Source: Dyadobacter chenhuakuii
Lineage (GTDB): Bacteria > Bacteroidota > Bacteroidia > Cytophagales > Spirosomataceae
NCBI RefSeq assembly: GCF_023821985.2
Contig: NZ_CP098805.1
Coordinates: 186,001 to 250,000 of the forward strand
Direction of reading: 5' to 3'
DNA: 64,000 nucleotides
This document shows positions 17,375 through 25,767 of this stretch, piece after piece (within the stretch, counting starts at the first letter, position 1; the number at the start of each line of letters is the position of its first letter). A program made the position numbers and the translations under genes. Below the pieces are notes generated by a model. That model ran no database searches and was not told where the DNA came from. It was given only the letters and a program-made list of their open reading frames with translations.

Positions 17375-18742
17375 TTACTGCCCTCTGCCCAAAACCATCA
17401 CTTGAACTGTTCGAAATATTAATTGCACATCGTCGAAAACACTATATGTTTTAAGGTATTGCAAGTCATATCTAAGACGCTCTACATTCTTAGCGACAGT
17501 ATCAGCATAACCCACATTAATCTGACCAATGGATGTGATACCGGGCTTCACAGTAAGCAATCTCTGAAATTCATGCGGTGCCGCTTCCATGAGCATATCT
17601 ACGTCATATTTGTAAAGTGGCCTAGGACCTACCACTGACATTTCACCTTTCAGCACATTAATGAACTGAGGAAGTTCATCCAGTCTCGATTTTCTTAACA
17701 TCCGCCCAATCGGCGTTATGCGAGGATCACCATCCCCCTGTGAATGCTGCAACCCCATTTTATCGGCATCAACATACATGCTTCTAAACTTGTAAATAAA
17801 GAACATTTCTCCCCAGCGCCCTGAACGCTGCTGTTTAAAAAACACTGGACCGGGCGAGCTGATTTTAATTGCAGCCCAAACGAGGAAGAATATGGGTGCA
17901 CCCAGCACCATAACAATGACAGAAAAAACCAGATCAAAAGTACGCTTCAACGTTTGCTCATTGAAACTGGAAAACGGCTTCGTGTTAACCTGAATGATCG
18001 GATACATATCATGGTATTCGATTGTTGCCATGTTAGTCATAAATCCCCGAAAATCAGGAACCAGCCGAATCTGGGTTCGTTGGCGTTCGCCCATCTTGAT
18101 AACATCCCGTACCTGATCATCGCTCATCTCTGAAAGACAGCAATACAGGTAGTCAAGCTGTTTTTCTTTAACAAGTGTTTCAAGGTCAACAATCTGATCA
18201 TCCATGTTCTCCAAGCTGAACATGCCATAAAACCGGTAGCCAAGCTCTTTCCTTTCACCGTAGAATTCTCTTATTAAGGTCGCTAGGTCACCCTTGCCAA
18301 CTATTGCATATCGATTGTAGTTGTATCCAGCCTGCCGGTATAATTTCAGGAACAATACTGCTGTAGCTCTGGAAGCAGTAGACATAATTACAAACAGACC
18401 GTAAGTAACCAGAAACTGATATCGCGAATATTCTTCTCCTTGTTTAGTAAGGTACAGAAATGCCATCATTGCAGCCCCGTGGACTAGCACTGCCTTCAAG
18501 AAATTTCCAAGTTGTGTATTGAAATGATAGGATAAGCGAGTGAAATAGTACGTCTTAAGAATATGGATCGTAAATATCCAAACCAAATTTGCAACTAAAA
18601 GCAAGTTTACATAATGATGGGGCAGAACACGTGAGCTGATCTCGAAGCGCAGTAGGTAGGCTATAATGAAGGACAGATTCAGCAGGAAAACATCTGTCCA
18701 CAAATGGGCCTTTGGAAGAAGTCCGGAATAGTGATTTTTCAT
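17375..18742 (-). CDS. Exopolysaccharide polyprenyl-phosphate glycosylphosphotransferase (WcaJ/WbaP-type)
   Basis: About 455 residues. It would transfer a sugar-1-phosphate, typically from UDP-sugar, to undecaprenyl phosphate, starting EPS repeat-unit assembly at the inner membrane. Several N-terminal membrane helices (from WTDVFLLNLSFIIAYLLRFE) precede a nucleotide-binding-like cytosolic domain (YAIVGKGDLATLIREFYGE). The C-terminal catalytic domain follows, with KRTFDLVFSVIVMVLGAP, SPGPVFFKQQRSG, FFIYKFRSM, SRLDELPQFINVLKGEMS and VGPRP signatures. The ATG at 18742 (MKNHYSGLLP) is preferred to a TTG 12 codons upstream. It is separated from the main EPS operon by secreted-protein genes and has its own terminator. 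The sugar cannot be told from sequence. Confidence 0.93.
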   Translation of the reverse strand: MKNHYSGLLPKAHLWTDVFLLNLSFIIAYLLRFEISSRVLPHHYVNLLLVANLVWIFTIHILKTYYFTRLSYHFNTQLGNFLKAVLVHGAAMMAFLYLTKQGEEYSRYQFLVTYGLFVIMSTASRATAVLFLKLYRQAGYNYNRYAIVGKGDLATLIREFYGERKELGYRFYGMFSLENMDDQIVDLETLVKEKQLDYLYCCLSEMSDDQVRDVIKMGERQRTQIRLVPDFRGFMTNMATIEYHDMYPIIQVNTKPFSSFNEQTLKRTFDLVFSVIVMVLGAPIFFLVWAAIKISSPGPVFFKQQRSGRWGEMFFIYKFRSMYVDADKMGLQHSQGDGDPRITPIGRMLRKSRLDELPQFINVLKGEMSVVGPRPLYKYDVDMLMEAAPHEFQRLLTVKPGITSIGQINVGYADTVAKNVERLRYDLQYLKTYSVFDDVQLIFRTVQVMVLGRGQ

Positions 18743-19023
18743 GATATAACGTTGAGTGTTGATAACTAAGCTTTTCAAAAGTTTTCCATAATAATCCGTG
18801 GAAAAATACAGAAATGTACGTCAACCGTTAGGCTTCTAAGCTTCTAACCGCTAGTTGGCCTTAGAATATACAAGTCTAAAACATTTTCAACGAAATTCCA
18901 AGTTATCTTTTTCTTAGATTGACATATCGGGTTCTTTTCGCAATGTGTTAACCTCGGAAAGACAGTTCAGGAAGTGTAAAAAAATACTTCGTAAAACGAA
19001 CCAAAATTATCACGTAGTTAAAA

Positions 19024-19047
19024 TTTAAATTTGTATTTAAATTTGTA
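19024..19047. repeat. Tandem duplication of TTTAAATTTGTA
   Basis: Two perfect adjacent copies (19024-19035, 19036-19047), about 35 bp upstream of the plus-strand -7 element. A similar TTTAAATTTG occurs at 46491-46500 upstream of fcl. Confidence 0.6.
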
Positions 19048-19080
19048 GAAATAATTCGTGTTAAAAGGATGAATTGTCAC

Positions 19081-19088
19081 TACTTTTG
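19081..19088 (+). promoter_or_regulatory. -7 element TACTTTTG upstream of the repeat-protein gene
   Basis: Matches TAnnTTTG and ends 26 bp before the ATG at 19115. A TTCG about 22 bp upstream is only a weak -33 candidate. Confidence 0.4.
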
Positions 19089-19114
19089 TTTAGGTATTGA
19101 CTGTTTAGATTGAC

Positions 19115-22100
19115 ATGGAAAAATTTTACAGACTGTTTGTTATCATACTACTAGCGTTTCAAGTTTCGGATTGTGCCCTGTATGCTCAAAAAGATCTAAT
19201 AATTGAAGCTTCTCGCGTATCGCCTGTTGGCTTGGTTAGCTATGCTTCGGGGGTGAAGCTATCTGGTATAGGCAATTCGAAGCATATAGATGGGTATGTG
19301 AAGACTTACGGAGATGAGCATTTCATTTTTCCGGTAGGGCATCATAATGTTTACAGGCCTTTTGCAGCCGAAAGTGCCGGGACCTACGGCGCTTACTATA
19401 AAGAAAATCCAAGCTTGATATCCTTGCAAGGTATAGGACCCTTTAACATAAACGCAAAGGATAGTACTGTAAATAAAATTAGTAGTACTGAATTTTGGGA
19501 TATAAACGGCACCAATACTAGTAAACTGAGCCTAACCTGGAATCATGCAAGCAGTGTCAAAAACTTGACAGGCGATTCACTATCTAGATTGAGCATTGTC
19601 GGCTGGAATTCTTTGACTAATAGATGGGAGTCAATAAGGTCTTCAATAGATGAACTGGCAATTACGGGATGGGTCAGTAATATTGATTCCGGCTCGATAA
19701 CCACTCTTCATCGCATCATACCAAACTCTTATGAAATATATTCTTTGGCTTCGCTGAGTTCTTCGTCCATACCCCAAAGTTTCGACGGATTACTTGAGAG
19801 CATAAATTGTGACACAATAAAGGGATGGGCTTGGGACAAAAGTAATCCATTGGCTCACGTTACGGTTGAACTGCTTGATGCTGATGTTGTTATTGCAACC
19901 GGTGCCGCGGTAACTTATCGAGCAGATTTAGAAGGAGCCGGATTGGGGACTGGTCGGTATGGTTTCAGTATTGTTGTTCCGCCTCTTTTAAAAGATGGAG
20001 AAGATCACAACATTAAACTCAGAGTAAGGAACTCTACTTACACATTACAGAATTCTTTACAAAATCTGAACTGCCCTTACGGCGGCCGCTTGGAAGAAGT
20101 GGATTGTGCTAATTTTAAGGGTTGGGCGTGGAATCCGAACAAGCCAAACATTGAAGGTCTAACTGTTGAGCTGCTCGAAAACAATATTGTATTGGGGTCT
20201 ACCAATGCGAAAATCTACCGTGAAGATTTGGCTGCAAATGGCATTGGTACGGGTTACTATGGATTTCTTCTACCAATACCTCAAAGCTTAAAAAATGGAT
20301 ATGCTCACACCGTGAGCATGCGTATCAAAGGCACAAATTTTTTCTTAGATGAGTCGCCTAAAACGTTTACGTGCTTTTCACCTTCTTACGAAGGTTCACT
20401 TGAAACGACGAGCTGCAACGAGCTGAAAGGCTGGGCATGGGACAAGAACAACCCTACTGCTGCTGCCTTGACAGTCGAGCTGCTGGATGGTAGTGTGGTA
20501 GTGGGCAGCGTCGTGGCCAATGCTTACCGCCAGGACCTGAAAGACTCAGGTAAAGGGACGGGTAATTATGGGTTTACGCTAGCTATGCCGAATGTTTTAA
20601 AGGATGGCCTGCAGCACACGATTACTTTGCGGGTGAAGGGTTCCAGCTATAAATTGGCTGGCACGCCGCGAGGTGTAAATTGTGTGATGCCTGCATTGTA
20701 CGGCGGGGCCCTTGATTCGGCAACCTGCACAGAGATCAAAGGTTGGGCCTGGAACCAGAATTACCCGTCCAAAACGGTAAGTGTAGAATTGATTGAGGGC
20801 AGTACGGTCCTAGCAACATCGGTTGCCAGCATTTTCCGTCAGGACCTTGATACAATGGGCACGGGCAACTATGGCTTCGTTATCGCTTCCCCAAGCATTT
20901 TACGTGACGGTCAGTCCCATTCTGTCAGCGTGCGCATACTGGGTACGAATATCCTTTTAAGTGGTTCACCGAAAATAATAAATTGTGCCATTCCACCTTC
21001 TTACGAAGGGGCGCTTGAAACGACGAGCTGCAATGAGATGAAAGGCTGGGCATGGGACAAGAACAACCCTACTGCTGCTGCCTTGACAGTCGAGCTGCTG
21101 GATGGTAATGTGGTGGTAGGCAGCGTCGTGGCCAATGCTTACCGCCAGGACCTGAAAGATTCAGGTAAAGGGACTGGTAATTATGGATTTACGCTAGCTA
21201 TGCCGAATGTTTTGAAGGATGGCCAGCAGCACACGATTACTTTACGGGTGAAGGGTTCCAGCTATAAGCTGGCTGGCACGCCTCGGGGTGTAAATTGTGT
21301 GATGCCTGCATTGTACGGCGGGGCCCTTGATTCGGCAACCTGCACAGAGATCAAAGGTTGGGCCTGGAACCAGAATTACCCGTCCAAAACGGTAAGTGTA
21401 GAATTGATTGAGGGCAGTACGGTCCTAGCAACATCGGTTGCCAGCATTTTCCGTCAGGACCTTGATACAATGGGCACGGGCAACTATGGCTTCGTTATCG
21501 CTTCCCCAAGCATTTTACGTGACGGTCAGTCCCATTCTGTCAGCGTGCGCATACTGGGTACGAATATCCTTTTAAGTGGTTCACCGAAAATAATAAATTG
21601 TGCCATTCCACCTTCTTACGAAGGGGCGCTTGAAACGACGAGCTGCAATGAGCTGAAAGGCTGGGCATGGGACAAGAACAACCCTACTGCTGCTGCCTTG
21701 ACAGTCGAGCTGCTGGATGGTAATGTGGTGGTAGGCAGCGTCGTGGCCAATGCTTACCGCCAGGACCTGAAAGATTCAGGTAAAGGGACTGGTAATTATG
21801 GATTTACGCTAGCTATGCCGAATGTTTTGAAGGATGGCCAGCAGCACACGATTACTTTACGGGTGAAGGGTTCCAGCTATAAGCTGGCTGGCACGCCTCG
21901 GGGTGTAAATTGTGTGATGCCTGCATTGTACGGCGGGGCCCTTGAGTCGGCAACCTGCACAGAGATCAAAGGTTGGGCCTGGAACCAGAACTACCCGTCC
22001 AAAACGGTAAGTGTAGAATTGATTGAGGGCAGTACGGTCCTAGCAACATCGGTTGCCAGCATTTTCCGTCAGGACCTTGATACAATGGGAACGGGCAACT

Positions 22101-23761
22101 ATGGCTTCGTTATCGCTTCCCCAAGCATTTTACGTGACGGTCAGTCCCATTCTGTCAGCGTGCGCATACTGGGTACGAATATCCTTTTAAGTGGTTCACC
22201 GAAAATAATAAATTGTGCCATTCCACCTTCTTACGAAGGGGCGCTTGAAACGACGAGCTGCAATGAGCTGAAAGGCTGGGCATGGGACAAGAACAACCCT
22301 ACTGCTGCTGCCTTGACAGTCGAGCTGCTGGATGGTAATGTGGTGGTAGGCACCGTCGTGGCCAATGCTTACCGCCAGGACCTGAAAGATTCAGGTAAAG
22401 GGACTGGTAATTACGGCTTTACGCTAGCCATGCCGAATGTTTTGAAGGATGGCCAGCAGCACACGATTACTTTACGGGTGAAGGGTTCCAGCTATAAGCT
22501 GGCTGGCACGCCTCGGGGTGTAAATTGTGTGATGCCTGCATTGTACGGCGGGGCCCTTGAATCGGCAACCTGCACAGAGATCAAAGGTTGGGCCTGGAAC
22601 CAGAATTACCCGTCCAAAACGGTAAGTGTAGAATTGATTGAGGGCAGTACGGTCCTAGCAACATCGGTTGCCAGCATTTTCCGTCAGGACCTTGATACAA
22701 TGGGCACGGGCGACTATGGCTTCGTTATCGCTTCCCCAAGCATTTTACGTGACGGTCAGTCCCATTCTGTCAGCGTGCGCATACAGGGTACGAATATCCT
22801 TTTAAGTGGTTCACCGAAAATAATAAATTGTGCCATTCCACCTTCTTACGAAGGGGCGCTTGAAACGACGAGCTGCAATGAGCTGAAAGGCTGGGCATGG
22901 GACAAGAACAACCCTACTGCTGCTGCCTTGACAGTCGAGCTGCTGGATGGTAATGTGGTGGTAGGCACCGTCGTGGCCAATGCTTACCGCCAGGACCTGA
23001 AAGATTCAGGTAAAGGGACTGGTAATTACGGCTTTACGCTAGCCATGCCGAATGTTTTGAAGGATGGCCAGCAGCACACGATTACTTTACGGGTGAAGGG
23101 TTCCAGCTATAAGCTGGCTGGCACGCCTCGGGGTGTAAATTGTGTGATGCCTGCATTGTACGGCGGGGCCCTTGAATCGGCAACCTGCACAGAGATCAAA
23201 GGTTGGGCCTGGAACCAGAATTACCCGTCCAAAACGGTAAGTGTAGAATTGATTGAGGGCAGTACGGTCCTAGCAACATCGGTTGCCAGCATTTTCCGTC
23301 AGGACCTTGATACAATGGGCACGGGCAACTATGGCTTCGTTATCGCTTCCCCAAGCATTCTACGCAATGGCCAGCCCCATTCTGTCAGCGTGCGCATAAA
23401 GGGCACGAGCATACTTTTGGGTGGCTCGCCCATAGTAGTTAACTGCTCATCATCCGCACGAATGTCGAGTATAGCAACTGTTGAACCGCAAATTGATTTA
23501 GAAAAATCTTTGAGCTTGACAATATCGCCTAATCCGAATACTGGGAGCTTTAAATGTATATTAAATTTAAGTAACCATACGAAAGCAAAGCTAATTATAC
23601 GGAACATTGCCGGGACCGAAGTATGGAAACAGGAAGTTGTTGGATTAGGTGGAGAACAATACCAAGAAATCAATTTGAATATAGAGAGTGCAGGTATTCA
23701 CATCATGACTCTTGAAATTGGTGGGCAAATTATAAGCAAAAGAATGGTAGTTCTAAAATAG
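19115..23761 (+). CDS. Giant repetitive T9SS-exported surface protein (1548 aa, twelve KGWAWD modules)
   Basis: After a signal peptide (ending near CALYAQ) comes a domain shared with the T9SS protein at 16007 (HIDGYV, FIFPVGHH, RPFAAE, GTYGAYYKENP, EFWDING, LSIVGWN). From about residue 225 to 1450 there are twelve modules of about 100 residues. Each has G(x)LE..xC, KGWAWD/N, VELL, YR.DL or FRQDL, GTG.YGF, LKDG or LRDG, and a closing Cys. Every module is bracketed by two Cys, suggesting a disulfide or domain boundary. Modules 3-12 form five 615-bp units that are nearly identical. The C-terminus (LTISPNPNTGSF to KRMVVLK) is a type A T9SS sorting domain. It is probably a long surface adhesin or matrix protein; no catalytic motif is seen. 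Confidence 0.85.
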   Translation: MEKFYRLFVIILLAFQVSDCALYAQKDLIIEASRVSPVGLVSYASGVKLSGIGNSKHIDGYVKTYGDEHFIFPVGHHNVYRPFAAESAGTYGAYYKENPSLISLQGIGPFNINAKDSTVNKISSTEFWDINGTNTSKLSLTWNHASSVKNLTGDSLSRLSIVGWNSLTNRWESIRSSIDELAITGWVSNIDSGSITTLHRIIPNSYEIYSLASLSSSSIPQSFDGLLESINCDTIKGWAWDKSNPLAHVTVELLDADVVIATGAAVTYRADLEGAGLGTGRYGFSIVVPPLLKDGEDHNIKLRVRNSTYTLQNSLQNLNCPYGGRLEEVDCANFKGWAWNPNKPNIEGLTVELLENNIVLGSTNAKIYREDLAANGIGTGYYGFLLPIPQSLKNGYAHTVSMRIKGTNFFLDESPKTFTCFSPSYEGSLETTSCNELKGWAWDKNNPTAAALTVELLDGSVVVGSVVANAYRQDLKDSGKGTGNYGFTLAMPNVLKDGLQHTITLRVKGSSYKLAGTPRGVNCVMPALYGGALDSATCTEIKGWAWNQNYPSKTVSVELIEGSTVLATSVASIFRQDLDTMGTGNYGFVIASPSILRDGQSHSVSVRILGTNILLSGSPKIINCAIPPSYEGALETTSCNEMKGWAWDKNNPTAAALTVELLDGNVVVGSVVANAYRQDLKDSGKGTGNYGFTLAMPNVLKDGQQHTITLRVKGSSYKLAGTPRGVNCVMPALYGGALDSATCTEIKGWAWNQNYPSKTVSVELIEGSTVLATSVASIFRQDLDTMGTGNYGFVIASPSILRDGQSHSVSVRILGTNILLSGSPKIINCAIPPSYEGALETTSCNELKGWAWDKNNPTAAALTVELLDGNVVVGSVVANAYRQDLKDSGKGTGNYGFTLAMPNVLKDGQQHTITLRVKGSSYKLAGTPRGVNCVMPALYGGALESATCTEIKGWAWNQNYPSKTVSVELIEGSTVLATSVASIFRQDLDTMGTGNYGFVIASPSILRDGQSHSVSVRILGTNILLSGSPKIINCAIPPSYEGALETTSCNELKGWAWDKNNPTAAALTVELLDGNVVVGTVVANAYRQDLKDSGKGTGNYGFTLAMPNVLKDGQQHTITLRVKGSSYKLAGTPRGVNCVMPALYGGALESATCTEIKGWAWNQNYPSKTVSVELIEGSTVLATSVASIFRQDLDTMGTGDYGFVIASPSILRDGQSHSVSVRIQGTNILLSGSPKIINCAIPPSYEGALETTSCNELKGWAWDKNNPTAAALTVELLDGNVVVGTVVANAYRQDLKDSGKGTGNYGFTLAMPNVLKDGQQHTITLRVKGSSYKLAGTPRGVNCVMPALYGGALESATCTEIKGWAWNQNYPSKTVSVELIEGSTVLATSVASIFRQDLDTMGTGNYGFVIASPSILRNGQPHSVSVRIKGTSILLGGSPIVVNCSSSARMSSIATVEPQIDLEKSLSLTISPNPNTGSFKCILNLSNHTKAKLIIRNIAGTEVWKQEVVGLGGEQYQEINLNIESAGIHIMTLEIGGQIISKRMVVLK
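20387..23461 (+). repeat. Five 615-bp near-identical in-frame tandem repeats
   Basis: Units start at 20387, 21002, 21617, 22232 and 22847, exactly 615 bp (205 codons) apart. Each encodes two different but related modules. Most differences between copies are single bases, such as GSVV/GTVV, ALDS/ALES and GNYGF/GDYGF; the last unit diverges only near its end. This indicates recent duplication or ongoing homogenisation. Copy number in an assembly of such repeats should be treated with caution. Confidence 0.95.
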
Positions 23762-23831
23762 CTGAATGGTAAACGTCCTCTGGAGGAGCCAGGCAGAATA
23801 CTGGTGTGTAGCCTTGACAGTTCTCGATGAA

Positions 23832-25682
23832 TTATAACAAGCTACTTAGTTGTTTGGCATTCACAATAAATGTTGGTTTAGTTGGAGAATTGCCACCAAG
23901 GGAAGACGAAATGGTTATGAGACCCTCTGCATTAGGATCAGAAACGGATAAGTCATAAATTTTATCTTCCAAACTTGCCGATTTTTTTATACTACCAAGC
24001 CGTTCTGTTGAGAAAATACCGTTTGAAGATTTGTAATAATAAACTATAAAATTAGCAGCCATCAAGGCATCGCCTTTTCCGCCGCTTTTTGATGTGACGG
24101 TTACCAACCAAACTCCCGGACCCTTAAGTTTATATTTTATACCATTTGGAATTGAATTGTTTGTAGAAGCTATACTTGCAACTTGATTTGAGATATCGTC
24201 GATCTGGGGGGTATCGGATTTTTTTGAAGCGCTCTCAGTTCGCAAACCGGCATAGTTGTCGTATGACTCTGTTCTCAAAGAACCGTCCAATTTTAATATC
24301 TTATTGTCGTTTTTGACACTTCCAGGCGTGATCTGATAAACATCTTTAAATATATCTACTCCCGAGAAATTCAGCGAAATTTGCTTGCCTGGTTCGGCAT
24401 AAGCAACATATAAGTCGAGTATTTTGGCGTTATCGGGAAAATGAGTTGACTTTCCAATATTTTGAACAGTTATCTGTCGAAAATCACGACTGGTCTGCTG
24501 CAATTCTGTTCGGATTAGCGCAACGAAATCCGGGGCGGTAAGATTGATGTGTATGTCTCTTAAAGACAATGTGGCACCAGGAGATGCGCAATGCCAAAGA
24601 TGGGTCAGGTTGGAAGTGCCTTCTATAAAGCAATTTTCAAAATTTGTAATGTTGTTTCCTACCTGAAAAATCCGACCAACATCGTTCCGTTTTATGACTT
24701 TGGTAATGTAGAAATAGCATCCTTGAAATCTGTGATTGGAGCCATTGCCTACAATGAAAGCGACGTCAACCGGGGACTTGTCCATGTGAAAGCGGCATCC
24801 AATAAATTGAATGTCGTCTTGGTTTTGTCCCAGGTTCAACATTTTACCTGTAGCTCTCCAAACACAATTTATGAATGTGGCGCCCGTAAGCATTCCCGGG
24901 ACAGCTTTTTTACTAGCTCCGCCGACGGTAAATGAATCCTTGTGAGTGTTGTAAAAATAAACATTCTCATATACGGTTATGGAACTTCCCTGGGCATCCC
25001 CGGAACTGCCTATAATTTGAAGCCCTGCCACATCGTTCGCATCCAGCTTCACATTTTTTAAGAATTTCCTTTCCCCGCCGGCATAGTTGTCAATCATAAA
25101 TTGCCCTTTGAATTCCTTCGAGGCTTTGATGATTGCACCCTGATTGCTGTTTCCATTAATAGGGCAGGAGAAAGGTATTGGTGAGTTGATCAGAAAGGTG
25201 CCATTGGGAATGAGTATTCCTTCTTTGTTAGCTTTGGCCGCCTTGATAATGGGTTCCGTATCATCTGTTTTCCCATCTCCGACAGCACCATACCAGCGGA
25301 TATTAACAAATCCATCGTATTGTCTCACGAATCTTTTGTTCCCGGAAACGATCACCATGCTACTGTCATCGGGAGCAGTGCTGGCAGGGTCGTAACGGAA
25401 ATTGCCTGAACGAAGGCCTTCGTCAATGTATACAACACTTGCAATTTTCGGTGAGGAGGAGCGTAACTCATTCATTGTCATGAAAGGAATACGGTGCCCC
25501 ATATTTTCCTCCATGTTGTCTAATGCATCCGCAACATGATTTGTTCTTACCTTGCCATCGGCTTCATTCCGAATTTTTTCAGTAAACTTATTAGATCTGT
25601 TTTCCCGGGAAATAGAATCCTTTTTCTGAGCGGCTGCTAAAAAAGAAATACTAATCAACAACAGTGACAACGATAATTTCAT
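23832..25682 (-). CDS. Secreted pectate-lyase-fold (right-handed beta-helix) protein, candidate EPS depolymerase
   Basis: A 616-residue exported protein with a signal peptide ending FLAAAQ. Around residue 130 the segment IRWYGAVGDGKTDDTEPI matches the Pectate_lyase_3 / phage tail-spike type entry into a right-handed beta-helix, and the following 250 residues show the expected short repetitive strands (for example FINCVWRATG, FIGCRFHMD, FQGCYFYIT, FENCFIEGT). The preceding ASVVYIDEGLRSGNFRYD segment resembles modules that sit before such helices in depolymerases. The C-terminal part is uncharacterised. Its place in an EPS locus suggests cleaving or trimming the polymer, but catalytic residues cannot be named. 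It lies 85 bp after the DUF1501 stop with no clear terminator between, so it may be co-transcribed. Confidence 0.78.
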   Translation of the reverse strand: MKLSLSLLLISISFLAAAQKKDSISRENRSNKFTEKIRNEADGKVRTNHVADALDNMEENMGHRIPFMTMNELRSSSPKIASVVYIDEGLRSGNFRYDPASTAPDDSSMVIVSGNKRFVRQYDGFVNIRWYGAVGDGKTDDTEPIIKAAKANKEGILIPNGTFLINSPIPFSCPINGNSNQGAIIKASKEFKGQFMIDNYAGGERKFLKNVKLDANDVAGLQIIGSSGDAQGSSITVYENVYFYNTHKDSFTVGGASKKAVPGMLTGATFINCVWRATGKMLNLGQNQDDIQFIGCRFHMDKSPVDVAFIVGNGSNHRFQGCYFYITKVIKRNDVGRIFQVGNNITNFENCFIEGTSNLTHLWHCASPGATLSLRDIHINLTAPDFVALIRTELQQTSRDFRQITVQNIGKSTHFPDNAKILDLYVAYAEPGKQISLNFSGVDIFKDVYQITPGSVKNDNKILKLDGSLRTESYDNYAGLRTESASKKSDTPQIDDISNQVASIASTNNSIPNGIKYKLKGPGVWLVTVTSKSGGKGDALMAANFIVYYYKSSNGIFSTERLGSIKKSASLEDKIYDLSVSDPNAEGLITISSSLGGNSPTKPTFIVNAKQLSSLL

Positions 25683-25767
25683 GCTAATGGAGCTTTGACC
25701 TTACCTAAGCAACGCTCCAGTCTTAGCTTATATTGGGCGTTCTGTCAGAAAAGGTTCTCCTGCACTG

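Larger units (their letters stand above)
18743..19114. other. Divergent intergenic region between phosphoglycosyltransferase and repeat-protein genes
   Basis: About 370 A/T-rich bases with promoters for both directions. For the plus strand a TACTTTTG element lies at 19081-19088. For the minus strand a TAATTTTG element occurs at 19002-19009, about 260 bp from the start. A perfect 12-bp tandem repeat is at 19024-19047. No RNA gene or credible reading frame was seen. Confidence 0.45.

Noticed and set aside
20387..23461. CRISPR-like array or mobile element
   Set aside because: The repeats are 615 bp, in frame, and part of one long coding sequence; there are no spacers, terminal inverted repeats or transposase.
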